From Rhizobium phaseoli (lineage in GTDB: Bacteria; Pseudomonadota; Alphaproteobacteria; Rhizobiales; Rhizobiaceae), in the NCBI RefSeq assembly GCF_003985125.1, contig NZ_ML133572.1, positions 1 to 64,000 of the forward strand: a stretch of DNA of 64,000 bases, read 5' to 3'. The notes below the pieces were generated by a model. That model was not told where the DNA came from. It ran no database searches and worked only from the letters and a program-made list of their open reading frames with translations. Positions 50,463-59,788 of the stretch are shown in pieces. Both the position numbers and the translations under genes were made by a program. The number at the start of each line of letters is the position of its first letter. Within the stretch, counting starts at the first letter, position 1.

Positions 50463-51623
50463 ATGGATTTTGGTCTCAGCGAAGAACAGGAAATGATCGT
50501 CGAGACGGTTCGCGCCTTTGTCGAAACCGAAATCTATCCGCATGAGAACGAGGTCGAGCGGACCGGGATCGTCCCACCGGAGCTCGGGCGCGAGATCCAG
50601 CGCAAATGCATCGATCTCGGCTTCTATGCCTGCAATTTTCCCGAGGAGGTCGGGGGTGCCGGCCTCGACCATGTTACCTTCACACTGGTCGAGCGCGAGC
50701 TCGGGCGCGGCTCGCTGGGCCTGACGGTCTTCTTCGGCCGTCCCTCCGGCATCCTGCTGGCCTGCGAGGGCGAGCAGCGCGAACGTTATCTCCTGCCGGC
50801 GGTGCGCGGCGAGAAGATCGATGCGCTTGCCATTACCGAGCCGGATGCAGGTTCCGATATGCGCGGCATGAAATGCGCTGCCCGCCGCGACGGCGGCGAC
50901 TTCGTCCTCAACGGCACGAAACACTTCATCTCGCACGCGGATGTCGCCGATTTCGTCATCGTCTTTGCCGCCACCGGCGAGGAGGAAACGCCGAAAGGCG
51001 TCAAGAAGAAGATCACCGCCTTTCTCGTCGATCGCGGCACGCCGGGGTTCGAGATCCTGAAGGGCTATGATTCCGTTTCACACAGGGGCTACCACAACTG
51101 CACCCTGAGCTTTACCGACTGCCGGATCCCCGAAGCCCAGGTGCTGGGCGAGGTGCATCGTGGCTTCGATATCGCCAATCAATGGCTCTACGGCACGCGG
51201 CTGACCGTCGCCGCCACCTGCGTCGGCCGGGCGCGGCGCGTCTTCGAGATGGCGCTGCCCTATGCCGCCGAACGCAGGCAGTTCGGCAAGCCGATCGGCG
51301 CCAATCAGGGCGTGTCATTCAAACTTGCCGATATGATCACCGAAATCGATGCCGCCGAGTGGCTGACGCTTGCAGCCGCCTGGCGGATCGATGTCGGTCT
51401 CTCGGCCGACCGGCAGATCGCTTCGGCCAAGCTCTATGCCTCCGAAATGCTGGCCCGTGTGACGGACGAAGCGATCCAGATCTTCGGCGGCATGGGTCTG
51501 ATGGATGACCTGCCGCTTGCCCGCTTCTGGCGCGATGCGCGCGTCGAGCGCATCTGGGATGGCACCTCGGAAATCCAGCGGCATATCATCAGCCGCGATC
51601 TGCTCCGGCCGCTGGGAGCATGA
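50463..51623 (+). CDS. Acyl-CoA dehydrogenase, probable gamma-butyrobetainyl-CoA dehydrogenase (CaiA-like)
   Basis: 386 aa flavoprotein with LAITEPDAGSDMRG (FAD-binding), RRQFGKPIGANQGVSFKLADM and IQIFGGMGLMDDLPLARFWRDARV (in parts). The motif that normally reads YEGTSEIQ, holding the catalytic Glu, reads WDGTSEIQ, so Asp replaces Glu. In context it would oxidise gamma-butyrobetainyl-CoA to crotonobetainyl-CoA, the reverse of E. coli CaiA. GGAGG precedes the ATG by six bases. Between the carnitine dehydrogenase and CoA ligase genes. Confidence 0.88.
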   Translation: MDFGLSEEQEMIVETVRAFVETEIYPHENEVERTGIVPPELGREIQRKCIDLGFYACNFPEEVGGAGLDHVTFTLVERELGRGSLGLTVFFGRPSGILLACEGEQRERYLLPAVRGEKIDALAITEPDAGSDMRGMKCAARRDGGDFVLNGTKHFISHADVADFVIVFAATGEEETPKGVKKKITAFLVDRGTPGFEILKGYDSVSHRGYHNCTLSFTDCRIPEAQVLGEVHRGFDIANQWLYGTRLTVAATCVGRARRVFEMALPYAAERRQFGKPIGANQGVSFKLADMITEIDAAEWLTLAAAWRIDVGLSADRQIASAKLYASEMLARVTDEAIQIFGGMGLMDDLPLARFWRDARVERIWDGTSEIQRHIISRDLLRPLGA

Positions 51624-51627
51624 GCCG

Positions 51628-53682
51628 ATGACATCCACCCCGCTCGACCGCCTGCTCAGACCGCAAACGATCGCCGTCTTCGGCGGCCGCGAGGCGCGCC
51701 GGGTGATCGAGCAATGCGACCGAATGGGCTTTTCGGGCGAGATCTGGCCAGTCCATCCCAAACTCGATGAAGTGCTCGGGCGGCCCTGCTACCGCTCGCT
51801 TACCGATCTGCCCGCCGCACCGGACGCTGCCTTCGTCGGCGTCAACCGAACACTTACCGTCGACATCGTGCGCGGCCTTTCGCGCGCCGGGGCCGGCGGG
51901 GCGGTCTGTTATGCATCGGGGTTCAGCGAGGCGACGGCGGAACTTGCCGATGGCGCCGCGCTGCAGCAGGCTCTGGTAGAAGCGGCCGGTGGCATGCCGA
52001 TCCTCGGGCCGAATTGCTACGGGCTGATCAACGGCCTCGATGGCGCTCTGTTATGGCCCGACCAGCACGGCATGCAGCGGATCGAACGGGGTGTCGCGAT
52101 CCTCACGCAATCCTCCAATATCGCCATCAATCTGACCATGCAGACCCGCGGCCTGCCGATCGCCTATGTGGTCACGGCAGGCAATCAGGCGCAGACATCG
52201 CTTGCCGATGTCGCCTGCGCGCTGATGGACGATCCCCGTGTGACGGCGGTCGGCCTCCACGTCGAAGGGTTTGTCGATCTTGCGGCGCTCGAACGTCTTG
52301 CCGCCATTTCTCGGCGTTCACGGAAGCCCGTTGTCGTGCTGAAGGTCGGCAGGTCCGAGCAGGCAAGACATGCGGCGGTGTCGCATACCGCCTCGCTTGC
52401 CGGCAGTGATGCGGTAGCGGATGCCGTGCTCGCCCGCCTCGGCATCGGCCGTGTGCAGAGTCTGCCGGCGCTGCTCGAAACCCTGAAGCTCCTGCATGTC
52501 GCCGGGCCTCTCCCGAACCGATCGATCTCATCCATGAGCTGTTCGGGCGGCGAGGCTTCGCTGATGGCGGATGCCGCGATCGGCCGCAAGGTGGAATTCC
52601 CGGCCCTGCAACCGCAGCAATTGCCGCGTCTGCGGCAGGTGCTGGGCAAGATGGTGGCGCTGTCCAATCCGCTCGACTACCACACCTTCGTCTGGGGCGA
52701 TGTCACGCGCCAGACGGAAGCCTTCAGCGCCATGTTCGCGGGCGGCTGCGCCCTCAATCTGGTGGTGCTGGACTTCCCTCGCGGCGACCGATGCGATGCA
52801 TCGGAGTGGACGGCAACGGTAGAGGCGGCCATCGCTTCGGCTGCCGCGACCGGCGCATTGGCCGGCGTTCTCGCGACCCTTCCCGAGAACATGCCGGAGC
52901 CTGTTGCCAATCACCTGATGGCAAACGGCATCGTCGCCTTCTCAGGCATCGACGAAGCCGTCACCGCCGCGGAAGTCGCCGCCGGCATCGGTCGGGCCTG
53001 GGATCGCCCGCCGCCCGCGCCGCTGCTCGATGTGCGGCCTATGGATGGCGAGATCGAAACGCTGACCGAAGCGGATGCCAAGATCGAACTTTCTGCCTGC
53101 GGCCTTCCCGTTCCCCGAGGGCTGCAGGCCTTTTCCTCCCGCGAAGCCGCAGAGCAGGCCGAACGGCTCGGCTTCCCCGTCGTTCTGAAGGGCCTCGGCA
53201 TAGCGCACAAGACAGAGGCAGGAGCTGTCGTGCTCAATCTTAGGAATGCGCAGGCCGTATCGGATGCGGCAGCGGCCATGGCCTGCGATGCCGGTTATCT
53301 CGTCGAGAAGATGATCGATCCTCCGGTCGCGGAGCTCATCGTCGGCGCCTCCCGCGATCCCGTCTTCGGATTGTCGCTGACATTGGGAGCGGGCGGAATT
53401 TTCGTGGAATTGCTCGAGGATTCGGTCATCCTGCCGCTTCCGGCGACGAAAGCCGAGATCCACGCAGCGATTTCGCGTCTCAAGATTGCGAAATTGATTC
53501 ATGGCTATCGCGGCCGGCCGAGAGGCGATCTGGAAGCCGCCGTCGACGCTGTCGCAGCTACGGCAGAATATGTCGTAACGAATGCGGTGCGCCTGGAGGA
53601 ACTGGACCTTAATCCGTTGATGGTTCTTCCCGAAGGGCGCGGTGTGGCCGCGGTTGATGCTCTCATACGGCGAAGGAGGTAA
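51628..53682 (+). CDS. NDP-forming acyl-CoA ligase, candidate gamma-butyrobetaine/carnitine CoA ligase
   Basis: 684 aa single-chain ligase of the ADP-forming acetyl-CoA synthetase type: CoA-binding domain (LLRPQTIAVFGG), succinyl-CoA-ligase-like domain with the phospho-His H253 (AAVSHTASLAG), and an ATP-grasp domain at the C-terminus (GFPVVLKGLGIAHKTEAGAV, ELDLNPLMVLPEG). E. coli uses the unrelated AMP-forming CaiC for betaine activation, so this would be a different solution to the same step (inference from context). The ATG at 51628 lies four bases after the dehydrogenase stop; the frame before it is a shadow. Confidence 0.87.
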   Translation: MTSTPLDRLLRPQTIAVFGGREARRVIEQCDRMGFSGEIWPVHPKLDEVLGRPCYRSLTDLPAAPDAAFVGVNRTLTVDIVRGLSRAGAGGAVCYASGFSEATAELADGAALQQALVEAAGGMPILGPNCYGLINGLDGALLWPDQHGMQRIERGVAILTQSSNIAINLTMQTRGLPIAYVVTAGNQAQTSLADVACALMDDPRVTAVGLHVEGFVDLAALERLAAISRRSRKPVVVLKVGRSEQARHAAVSHTASLAGSDAVADAVLARLGIGRVQSLPALLETLKLLHVAGPLPNRSISSMSCSGGEASLMADAAIGRKVEFPALQPQQLPRLRQVLGKMVALSNPLDYHTFVWGDVTRQTEAFSAMFAGGCALNLVVLDFPRGDRCDASEWTATVEAAIASAAATGALAGVLATLPENMPEPVANHLMANGIVAFSGIDEAVTAAEVAAGIGRAWDRPPPAPLLDVRPMDGEIETLTEADAKIELSACGLPVPRGLQAFSSREAAEQAERLGFPVVLKGLGIAHKTEAGAVVLNLRNAQAVSDAAAAMACDAGYLVEKMIDPPVAELIVGASRDPVFGLSLTLGAGGIFVELLEDSVILPLPATKAEIHAAISRLKIAKLIHGYRGRPRGDLEAAVDAVAATAEYVVTNAVRLEELDLNPLMVLPEGRGVAAVDALIRRRR

Positions 53683-53689
53683 CGCAGGT

Positions 53690-54472
53690 TTGAGCGACCC
53701 TATTCGCACACGACGTGACGGCGGCGTTCTGGAAGTCGTCATCGACCGGCCGAAGGCGAATGCCATCGACCTTGCGACCAGCCGTGTCATGGGATTGATC
53801 TTCCGCGATTTCCGCGATGATCCCGAGTTGCGCGTCGCCATCGTCTCAGGCGCCGGCGAAAAATTCTTCTGCGCCGGATGGGACCTCAAGGCGGCTGCGT
53901 CAGGCGATGCGGTCGACGGCGATTACGGCGTGGGCGGCTTCGGCGGATTGCAGGAGCTGCGCGACCTCAACAAGCCCGTGATATGTGCCATCAACGGCAT
54001 CTGTTGCGGCGGCGGGCTGGAGATCGCGCTTTCGGCCGATCTGATCCTCGCTGCCGAGCATGCGACGTTCGCCCTGCCTGAAATCCGCTCGGGCACGGTT
54101 GCCGACGCGGCGTCGATCAAGCTGCCGAAACGCATCCCCTACCACATCGCCATGGACATGCTTTTAACAGGACGCTGGCTCGATGTGCACGAGGCGCATC
54201 GCTGGGGCTTCGTCAATGAGGTCCTGTCGGCCGACCGGCTGATGGCGAGAGCCTGGGAGCTCGCGCGCCTGCTCGAAAGCGGGCCGCCGCTTGTCTATGC
54301 GGCCATCAAGGAAATCGTGCGAGAAGCGGAGGGTTCGACGTTCCAGACTGCCATGAACAAGATCACCAAACGGCAATTTGCAACCGTCGACCGCCTCTAT
54401 TCGAGCGAAGACCAATTGGAAGGCGCCCGCGCCTTCGCCGAGAAGCGCACCCCCATTTGGAAAGGAGAATAG
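53690..54472 (+). CDS. caiD: Carnitinyl-CoA dehydratase / crotonobetainyl-CoA hydratase
   Basis: 260 aa crotonase-fold enzyme, the same length as E. coli CaiD (261 aa) and strongly similar to it in DRPKANAID, DDPELRVAI, GAGEKFFCAGWDLKAAA and FAEKRTPIWKGE. The oxyanion-hole segments are GWDLKAAA and CCGGGLEIAL. It hydrates crotonobetainyl-CoA to carnitinyl-CoA. The start is TTG at 53690, after GGAGG (53675-53679) and overlapping nothing; ATG codons in the preceding frame lie inside the ligase gene. Last enzyme gene of the cluster. Confidence 0.92.
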   Translation: MSDPIRTRRDGGVLEVVIDRPKANAIDLATSRVMGLIFRDFRDDPELRVAIVSGAGEKFFCAGWDLKAAASGDAVDGDYGVGGFGGLQELRDLNKPVICAINGICCGGGLEIALSADLILAAEHATFALPEIRSGTVADAASIKLPKRIPYHIAMDMLLTGRWLDVHEAHRWGFVNEVLSADRLMARAWELARLLESGPPLVYAAIKEIVREAEGSTFQTAMNKITKRQFATVDRLYSSEDQLEGARAFAEKRTPIWKGE

Positions 54473-54587
54473 TCAGGCGGCAGCAACCGCTATGTTTCCC
54501 GCATGATGCGGGCACCGGAGGTGGAGAGGAAACCGCCTGCGACCTGCCCGGAAGTTCTGTCAACGCACACAAAGAAGGAACTGGGGA

Positions 54588-56177
54588 ATGAACGACTATA
54601 CGAAATACCTCGCAAGCCGCGTCACCGCCGGCGGGCTCAGCCGCCGCGAATTCATGGGACGCGCCATGGCGGCGGGCATCACACTCGCCGTTGCCGACAA
54701 GCTCTTCACCGAAAGCGCCGAAGCCGCCGAACCGAAGCACGGTGGCCACCTGAAGCTCGGCCTTGAAGGTGGTGCCGCCACCGATTCCAAGGACCCGGCG
54801 AAATTCCTGTCGCAGTTCATGTTCTGCGTCGGCCGCTGCTGGGGCGACATGCTGGTTGAGTCAGACCCACTGACCGGTGCGGCCGTGCCGGCGCTCGCCG
54901 AATCCTGGGAGCCGTCGAAGGACGCCGTTACCTGGAGCTTCAAGATCCGCAAGGGCGTCAAATTCCACGATGGCAAGGAACTGACGATCGATGACGTCGT
55001 CGCGACGCTGAAGCGTCACACCGATAAAAAGTCGGAATCCGGCGCGCTCGGCGTTCTCGGCTCGATAAAGGAGATCAAGGCTGACGGCGGCAACCTCGTG
55101 CTGACGCTCAGCGAAGGCAACGCCGACATGCCGTTGCTGCTCTCCGACTATCATCTGGTGATCCAGCCGAATGGCGGCGTCGACGATCCCCTCGCCTCGA
55201 TCGGCACCGGCCCCTATAAGCTGTCGAGCTTCGAGCCTGGTGTACGCGCTACCTTCGAGAAGAACAAGGATGACTGGCGCAGCGACCGAGGTTACGTCGA
55301 TTCGATCGAGATCATCGGCATGAACGACGCAACCGCCCGCATCGCCGCACTGTCGTCCGGCCAAGTGCACTATATCAACCGCGTCGATCCGAAGACCGTC
55401 AACCTCCTGAAACGCGCGCCCAATGTCGAGATCCTCTCGACCGCCGGCCGTGGCCATTACGTCTTCATCATGCATTGCGACAAGGCGCCGTTCGACAACA
55501 ACGACCTGCGCCTGGCATTGAAATACGCCATGGACCGCGAAACCATGGTGCAGAAGATCCTCGGCGGTTACGGCAAGGTCGGCAACGACTTCCCGATCAA
55601 CGCCACCTATGCGCTGTTTCCTGAAGGAATCGAGCAGCGCACTTACGACCCCGACAAGGCTGCCTTCCACTACAAAAAATCGGGACATAGCGGCTCGGTC
55701 CTCCTGCGCACCTCCGAAGTCGCCTTCCCCGGCGCCGTCGACGCGGCTGTCCTCTATCAGGAAAGCTGCAAAAAGGCCGGGATCGAGATCGAGGTCAAGC
55801 GCGAGCCGGGCGACGGCTACTGGACCAACGTCTGGAACGTCCAGCCCTTCTCGACCTCATACTGGGGCGGCCGGCCGACGCAAGATCAGATGTATTCCAC
55901 CGCCTATCTCTCGACGGCGGACTGGAACGACACCAAGTTCAAGCGTCCTGACTTCGACAAGCTGTTGTTGCAGGCCCGTTCCGAGCTTGATGAAGCCAAG
56001 CGCAAGGACATGTATCGTACCATGGCGATGATGGTGCGCGATGAAGGCGGCGTGATCCTGCCGATGTTCAACGACTTCGTGAACGCCTCTACCAAGCAGG
56101 TGAAGGGGTATGTCCACGACATCGGCAACGACATGTCGAACGGCTACGTCGCCACCCGCGTCTGGCTGGACGCCTGA
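54588..56177 (+). CDS. Dipeptide/betaine-type ABC substrate-binding protein 1 (SBP family 5), Tat-exported
   Basis: 529 aa family 5 binding protein (DppA/OppA class). The Tat signal is GLSRREFMGRAMAAGITLAVA. The body shows WSFKIRKGVKFHDGKELTIDDVVATL (in part), the conserved block of family 5, and NNDLRLALKYAMDRETMVQKIL. First gene of a five-protein importer operon following the carnitine genes by 115 bases. The ligand could be a peptide or a quaternary-ammonium compound such as gamma-butyrobetaine; position favours the latter (inference). A paralogue with about two-thirds identity by eye is encoded at 60695. Confidence 0.9.
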   Translation: MNDYTKYLASRVTAGGLSRREFMGRAMAAGITLAVADKLFTESAEAAEPKHGGHLKLGLEGGAATDSKDPAKFLSQFMFCVGRCWGDMLVESDPLTGAAVPALAESWEPSKDAVTWSFKIRKGVKFHDGKELTIDDVVATLKRHTDKKSESGALGVLGSIKEIKADGGNLVLTLSEGNADMPLLLSDYHLVIQPNGGVDDPLASIGTGPYKLSSFEPGVRATFEKNKDDWRSDRGYVDSIEIIGMNDATARIAALSSGQVHYINRVDPKTVNLLKRAPNVEILSTAGRGHYVFIMHCDKAPFDNNDLRLALKYAMDRETMVQKILGGYGKVGNDFPINATYALFPEGIEQRTYDPDKAAFHYKKSGHSGSVLLRTSEVAFPGAVDAAVLYQESCKKAGIEIEVKREPGDGYWTNVWNVQPFSTSYWGGRPTQDQMYSTAYLSTADWNDTKFKRPDFDKLLLQARSELDEAKRKDMYRTMAMMVRDEGGVILPMFNDFVNASTKQVKGYVHDIGNDMSNGYVATRVWLDA

Positions 56178-56218
56178 TGGCAAGGGGTGCAGCGCCCCTC
56201 CGATCTCCGACGAAGCTG

Positions 56219-56245
56219 GGACCGTGGGAAGAAAACCCGCGGTCC
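56219..56245 (+). other. Intercistronic hairpin after binding protein 1
   Basis: GGACCGTGGG (56219-56228) pairs with CCCGCGGTCC (56236-56245) around AAGAAAA with one G-T pair. A smaller AGGGG/CCCCT stem precedes it at about 56183-56199. Between the binding-protein stop and the permease start, with only a short later TTTT (56254). Confidence 0.6.
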
Positions 56246-56274
56246 TCCCGACGTTTTAGCCAAAGGCATTTGCC

Positions 56275-57282
56275 ATGACCAACCCTGCCCCAAGCAATAT
56301 CTTGCCGGGCCTGAGGCTCCGGCAGCGTTTTCCGTTGCTTGCCCTCATCCTCGAGCGCTTCGTGCTCAGCATTATTCTGCTTTTTGCGGTTTCCATCCTG
56401 ATCTTCGGCGGGCTGGAAGCCCTGCCCGGCGATTTTGCCACCACCTATCTCGGCCAGTCGGCAACGCCGCAGGCCGTTGCCAATATCCGCCAGGATCTCG
56501 GACTGGACCGTCCGGTCACGACACGTTACGTCGAGTGGCTCGGCAATGCCGTCCAGGGTGACTTCGGCACCTCCTGGGCCAGCAAGAATTCGGTGAGCGA
56601 GCAGATCGGCAAGCGCCTTGGCAATTCGCTTTTTCTGGCAGGTTTCGCGGCAGTGATTTCCGTGCCGCTCGCCGTCGGCCTCGGTATGCTGTCGGTGCAT
56701 TTTCGCAACCGGCTGCCGGACAAGATCATCAATGTGATTTCGCTCGCGGCAATCTCGCTGCCGGAATTCTTCATCGGCTATCTGCTGATCCTCTTCTTCG
56801 CCGTGAAGTTCGGCATGGCCACCTTTCCGGCGACCGTCTATGACAGCATGGGCTTCATCGAGCGGTTGAAGGCGATTGCACTGCCGACGGCGACCTTGGT
56901 GCTCGTCGTGCTCGCCCACATGATGCGCATGACGCGGGCGGCGATCCTCTCGGTCATGTCCTCCGCCTATATGGAAACCGCCGAGCTGAAGGGCCTCAGC
57001 GCCTACCGTTCGATCGTCAAGCACGCCGCTCCCAATGCGCTGGCGCCGATCATCAATGTCGTCGCGCTGAACCTTGCCTATCTCGTGGTCGGCGTCGTCG
57101 TCGTCGAAGTCGTCTTCGTCTATCCCGGCATGGGGCAATACATGGTCGACGCGGTCACTGTGCGCGACATGCCCGTGGTGCAGGCCTGCGGCCTGATCTT
57201 CGCGGCCGTCTACATCTTCCTCAACATGATCGCCGACATTCTTGCGATCGTCGCCAATCCCCGGCTGAGGCATCCGCGATGA
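56275..57282 (+). CDS. Dipeptide-type ABC permease (DppB)
   Basis: 335 aa inner-membrane permease. DppB features: LFAVSILIFGGLEALPGDFATTYLG (in part), YVEWLGNAVQGDFGTSW, and the EAA loop region METAELKGLSAYRSIVKHAAPNALAPI. Its end overlaps the DppC start by 4 bases (ATGA). It forms the heterodimeric channel with DppC. Confidence 0.92.
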   Translation: MTNPAPSNILPGLRLRQRFPLLALILERFVLSIILLFAVSILIFGGLEALPGDFATTYLGQSATPQAVANIRQDLGLDRPVTTRYVEWLGNAVQGDFGTSWASKNSVSEQIGKRLGNSLFLAGFAAVISVPLAVGLGMLSVHFRNRLPDKIINVISLAAISLPEFFIGYLLILFFAVKFGMATFPATVYDSMGFIERLKAIALPTATLVLVVLAHMMRMTRAAILSVMSSAYMETAELKGLSAYRSIVKHAAPNALAPIINVVALNLAYLVVGVVVVEVVFVYPGMGQYMVDAVTVRDMPVVQACGLIFAAVYIFLNMIADILAIVANPRLRHPR

Positions 57283-58106
57283 GAGCAAGAGACATTCCCA
57301 TCACCGCCTGGATCGGCATAACAGGTATTGCCGTCGCCTTCATCTTCGCGCTCTTCGCACCCTGGATCGCGCCCTACGGGGAGACCCAGGTCGTCGGCGA
57401 CGTCTGGCAGCTGCCTGACGATCACTATATCTTCGGCCTCGACAATCTCGGCCGCGACATCCTCTCGCGCCTGATCTACGGCGCGCGCACGACGCTGCTC
57501 GTCGCCTCCGCTGCCACAATCATCTCCTTCTCGCTCGGCATCATCCTGAGCTTCACGGCGGCCGTCTCGCGCGGCCTCATCGACGCGATATTTTCCCGCT
57601 TCAACGATCTGATGATGTCGATCCCGACGCTGATCTTCGCGCTGGTGGTGCTTGCGGTCCTGCCGCAGAATATCATCGTCCTGATCCTTGTCATGGCGAT
57701 CCTCGATTCCACTCGCGTCTATCGTCTCGGCCGCGCCGTGGCGCTCGATGTCGCGGTGATGGAATTCGTCGAGGCGGCCAAGCTGCGCGGCGAAGGCAAG
57801 CTCTGGATCATTTTCCGCGAAATTCTGCCGAACACGCTGTCGCCGCTGCTGGCCGAGTTCGGATTGCGCTTCGCCTTCTCGATCCTGTTCCTCTCGACGC
57901 TCTCTTTCCTCGGCCTCGGCATTCAGCCGCCGGCGGCCGACTGGGGCGGCATGGTCAAGGATAACAAGGACGGGATCATCTTCGGCATTTCAGCCGCATT
58001 GGTGCCGGGTACGGCGATTGCGGTGCTTGCCATCTGCGTCAACCTCGTCGTCGATTGGCTGCTGAAACGCACATCCAGCCTCAAGGGAGGGCGTGGCGAT
58101 GCCTGA
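57279..58106 (+). CDS. Dipeptide-type ABC permease (DppC)
   Basis: 275 aa with the DppC pattern: HYIFGLDNLGRDILSRLIYGARTTLLVA near the N-terminus and EAAKLRGEGKLWIIFREILPNTLSPLL then FLGLGIQPPAADWGGMV (all in parts). ATGA overlap with DppB and an 8-base overlap with the fused ATPase indicate tight coupling. Confidence 0.92.
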   Translation: MRARDIPITAWIGITGIAVAFIFALFAPWIAPYGETQVVGDVWQLPDDHYIFGLDNLGRDILSRLIYGARTTLLVASAATIISFSLGIILSFTAAVSRGLIDAIFSRFNDLMMSIPTLIFALVVLAVLPQNIIVLILVMAILDSTRVYRLGRAVALDVAVMEFVEAAKLRGEGKLWIIFREILPNTLSPLLAEFGLRFAFSILFLSTLSFLGLGIQPPAADWGGMVKDNKDGIIFGISAALVPGTAIAVLAICVNLVVDWLLKRTSSLKGGRGDA

Positions 58107-59730
58107 GCTTCTTTCCGTTCGCAATCTCAAGATCGAAGCGACCAGCTATCCGCCGGGCGAACCGCCCAAGCGGGTAACGATCGTCGACGGCGTTTCCTTC
58201 GACCTCAAGAAGGGCAAGGTTCTCGGCCTGATCGGAGAATCGGGCGCCGGCAAGTCGACGATCGGGCTCTCGGCGCTTGCCTATGGCCGCGGCGGCGCCG
58301 AAATCACCGGCGGCGAGGTTCGGCTCGACGGCACCGATATTCTGGCACTCGGCAAGCACGGTGTGAGGAAAATCCGCGGCGCCCGCGTCTGCTATGTCGC
58401 GCAATCGGCGGCGGCCGCCTTCAATCCGGCGCACCGGCTTGGCGACCAGGTGATCGAAGCCTCGCTTAAACATGGGCTGATGACGAGGGAGGAGGCGCGC
58501 AAACGGGCGCTTTATCTGTTCCGCGTGCTCGGCCTGCCCAACCCCGAGACCTTCGGCGAGCGCTTTGCCCATCAGGTCTCCGGTGGCCAGCTGCAGCGCG
58601 CGATGACGGCGATGGCGCTCTGCTCCAACCCCGAGCTCATCGTCTTCGACGAGCCGACCACGGCACTCGACGTCACCACGCAGATCGACGTCCTGGCGGC
58701 GATCAAACATGCGATCGAGGAGACCCATACGGCCGCCCTCTACATCACCCACGATCTTGCCGTCGTCGCGCAGATTTCCGACGACATCATGGTCCTCCGC
58801 CATGGCAAGCAGGTGGAGTATGGCAGTGTTCAGCAGATCATCGAGGCGCCGCGCGAGGACTATACCCGGGCGCTGGTCAATGTCAGGCAGGCCTATCGCG
58901 AGGAAGCCGCCGATCAGTCCACGGCCCTTCTCAAAGTGGAGAATGTCAGCGCCGAATATTCCAACGGCTTCAAGGTACTGCACGGTGTCTCGCTGCATGT
59001 GCCAAAGGGGCAGACGCTGGCCGTCGTCGGCGAATCCGGCTCCGGAAAATCGAGCCTGGCACGCGCCATTACCGGCCTCTTGCCGCCGAAGAGCGGACGC
59101 ATCGTCTTCGGCGGCAAGCCACTGGTGCCCGATCTGAAGAACCGGCAAAACGACGACCTCAGGCGTATCCAGCTGATCTACCAGATGGCCGACACGGCGA
59201 TGAACCCGAGGCAGACGATCCGCGACATCATCGGCCGTCCGTTGACCTTCTATTATGGCCTCAGAGGTGCGGAGAAGACGGCCAGAGTGAAGGAATTGCT
59301 CGATCAGATCGAGATGGGCAATGGGTTCATCGACCGCTACCCGGCCGAACTCTCCGGCGGCCAGAAGCAGCGCGTGGCGATCGCAAGAGCCCTTGCCGCC
59401 AAGCCCGAGCTCATTCTTTGCGACGAGCCGACCTCGGCGCTCGACCCGCTGGTGGCCGAGGGTATCCTCAAGCTGCTGCTGCGCCTGCAGCAGGAGGAAC
59501 AGCTGTCCTACATCTTCATCACCCACGACATCGCGATCGTCCGGGCGATTGCCGACAGCGTGGCGGTGATGCATCGCGGCAAGCTGGTGCGCTTCGGGCC
59601 GAAATCGACGGCGCTGTCGCCACCCTTCGATGATTACACCGATCTGCTGTTGAAATCGGTGCCGGAAATGGAAATTGGCTGGCTGGAACGGGTGCTGACG
59701 ACGCGGAAGATGGCAAGCGCCGGGAATTGA
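58099..59730 (+). CDS. Fused dipeptide-type ABC ATPase (DppD-DppF in one chain)
   Basis: 543 aa with two complete nucleotide domains: Walker A GESGAGKST and GESGSGKSS, signatures VSGGQLQRAMTAMAL and LSGGQKQRVAIARAL, Walker B LIVFDEPTTALD and LILCDEPTSALD. In most Dpp systems these are separate proteins. The ATG at 58099 lies eight bases after GGAGG (58086-58090); a GTG at 58093 is in frame. It powers the two permeases upstream. Confidence 0.93.
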   Translation: MPELLSVRNLKIEATSYPPGEPPKRVTIVDGVSFDLKKGKVLGLIGESGAGKSTIGLSALAYGRGGAEITGGEVRLDGTDILALGKHGVRKIRGARVCYVAQSAAAAFNPAHRLGDQVIEASLKHGLMTREEARKRALYLFRVLGLPNPETFGERFAHQVSGGQLQRAMTAMALCSNPELIVFDEPTTALDVTTQIDVLAAIKHAIEETHTAALYITHDLAVVAQISDDIMVLRHGKQVEYGSVQQIIEAPREDYTRALVNVRQAYREEAADQSTALLKVENVSAEYSNGFKVLHGVSLHVPKGQTLAVVGESGSGKSSLARAITGLLPPKSGRIVFGGKPLVPDLKNRQNDDLRRIQLIYQMADTAMNPRQTIRDIIGRPLTFYYGLRGAEKTARVKELLDQIEMGNGFIDRYPAELSGGQKQRVAIARALAAKPELILCDEPTSALDPLVAEGILKLLLRLQQEEQLSYIFITHDIAIVRAIADSVAVMHRGKLVRFGPKSTALSPPFDDYTDLLLKSVPEMEIGWLERVLTTRKMASAGN

Positions 59731-59788
59731 AGGCGCGAAATCTTTTGGCACTCATCGGATATGATGGCTTCGTTGGAAATCGGTGTCT

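Noticed and set aside
58081..59751. 556-codon minus-strand frame opposite the fused ABC ATPase
   Set aside because: Antisense shadow; both Walker A motifs and signatures are on the plus strand.
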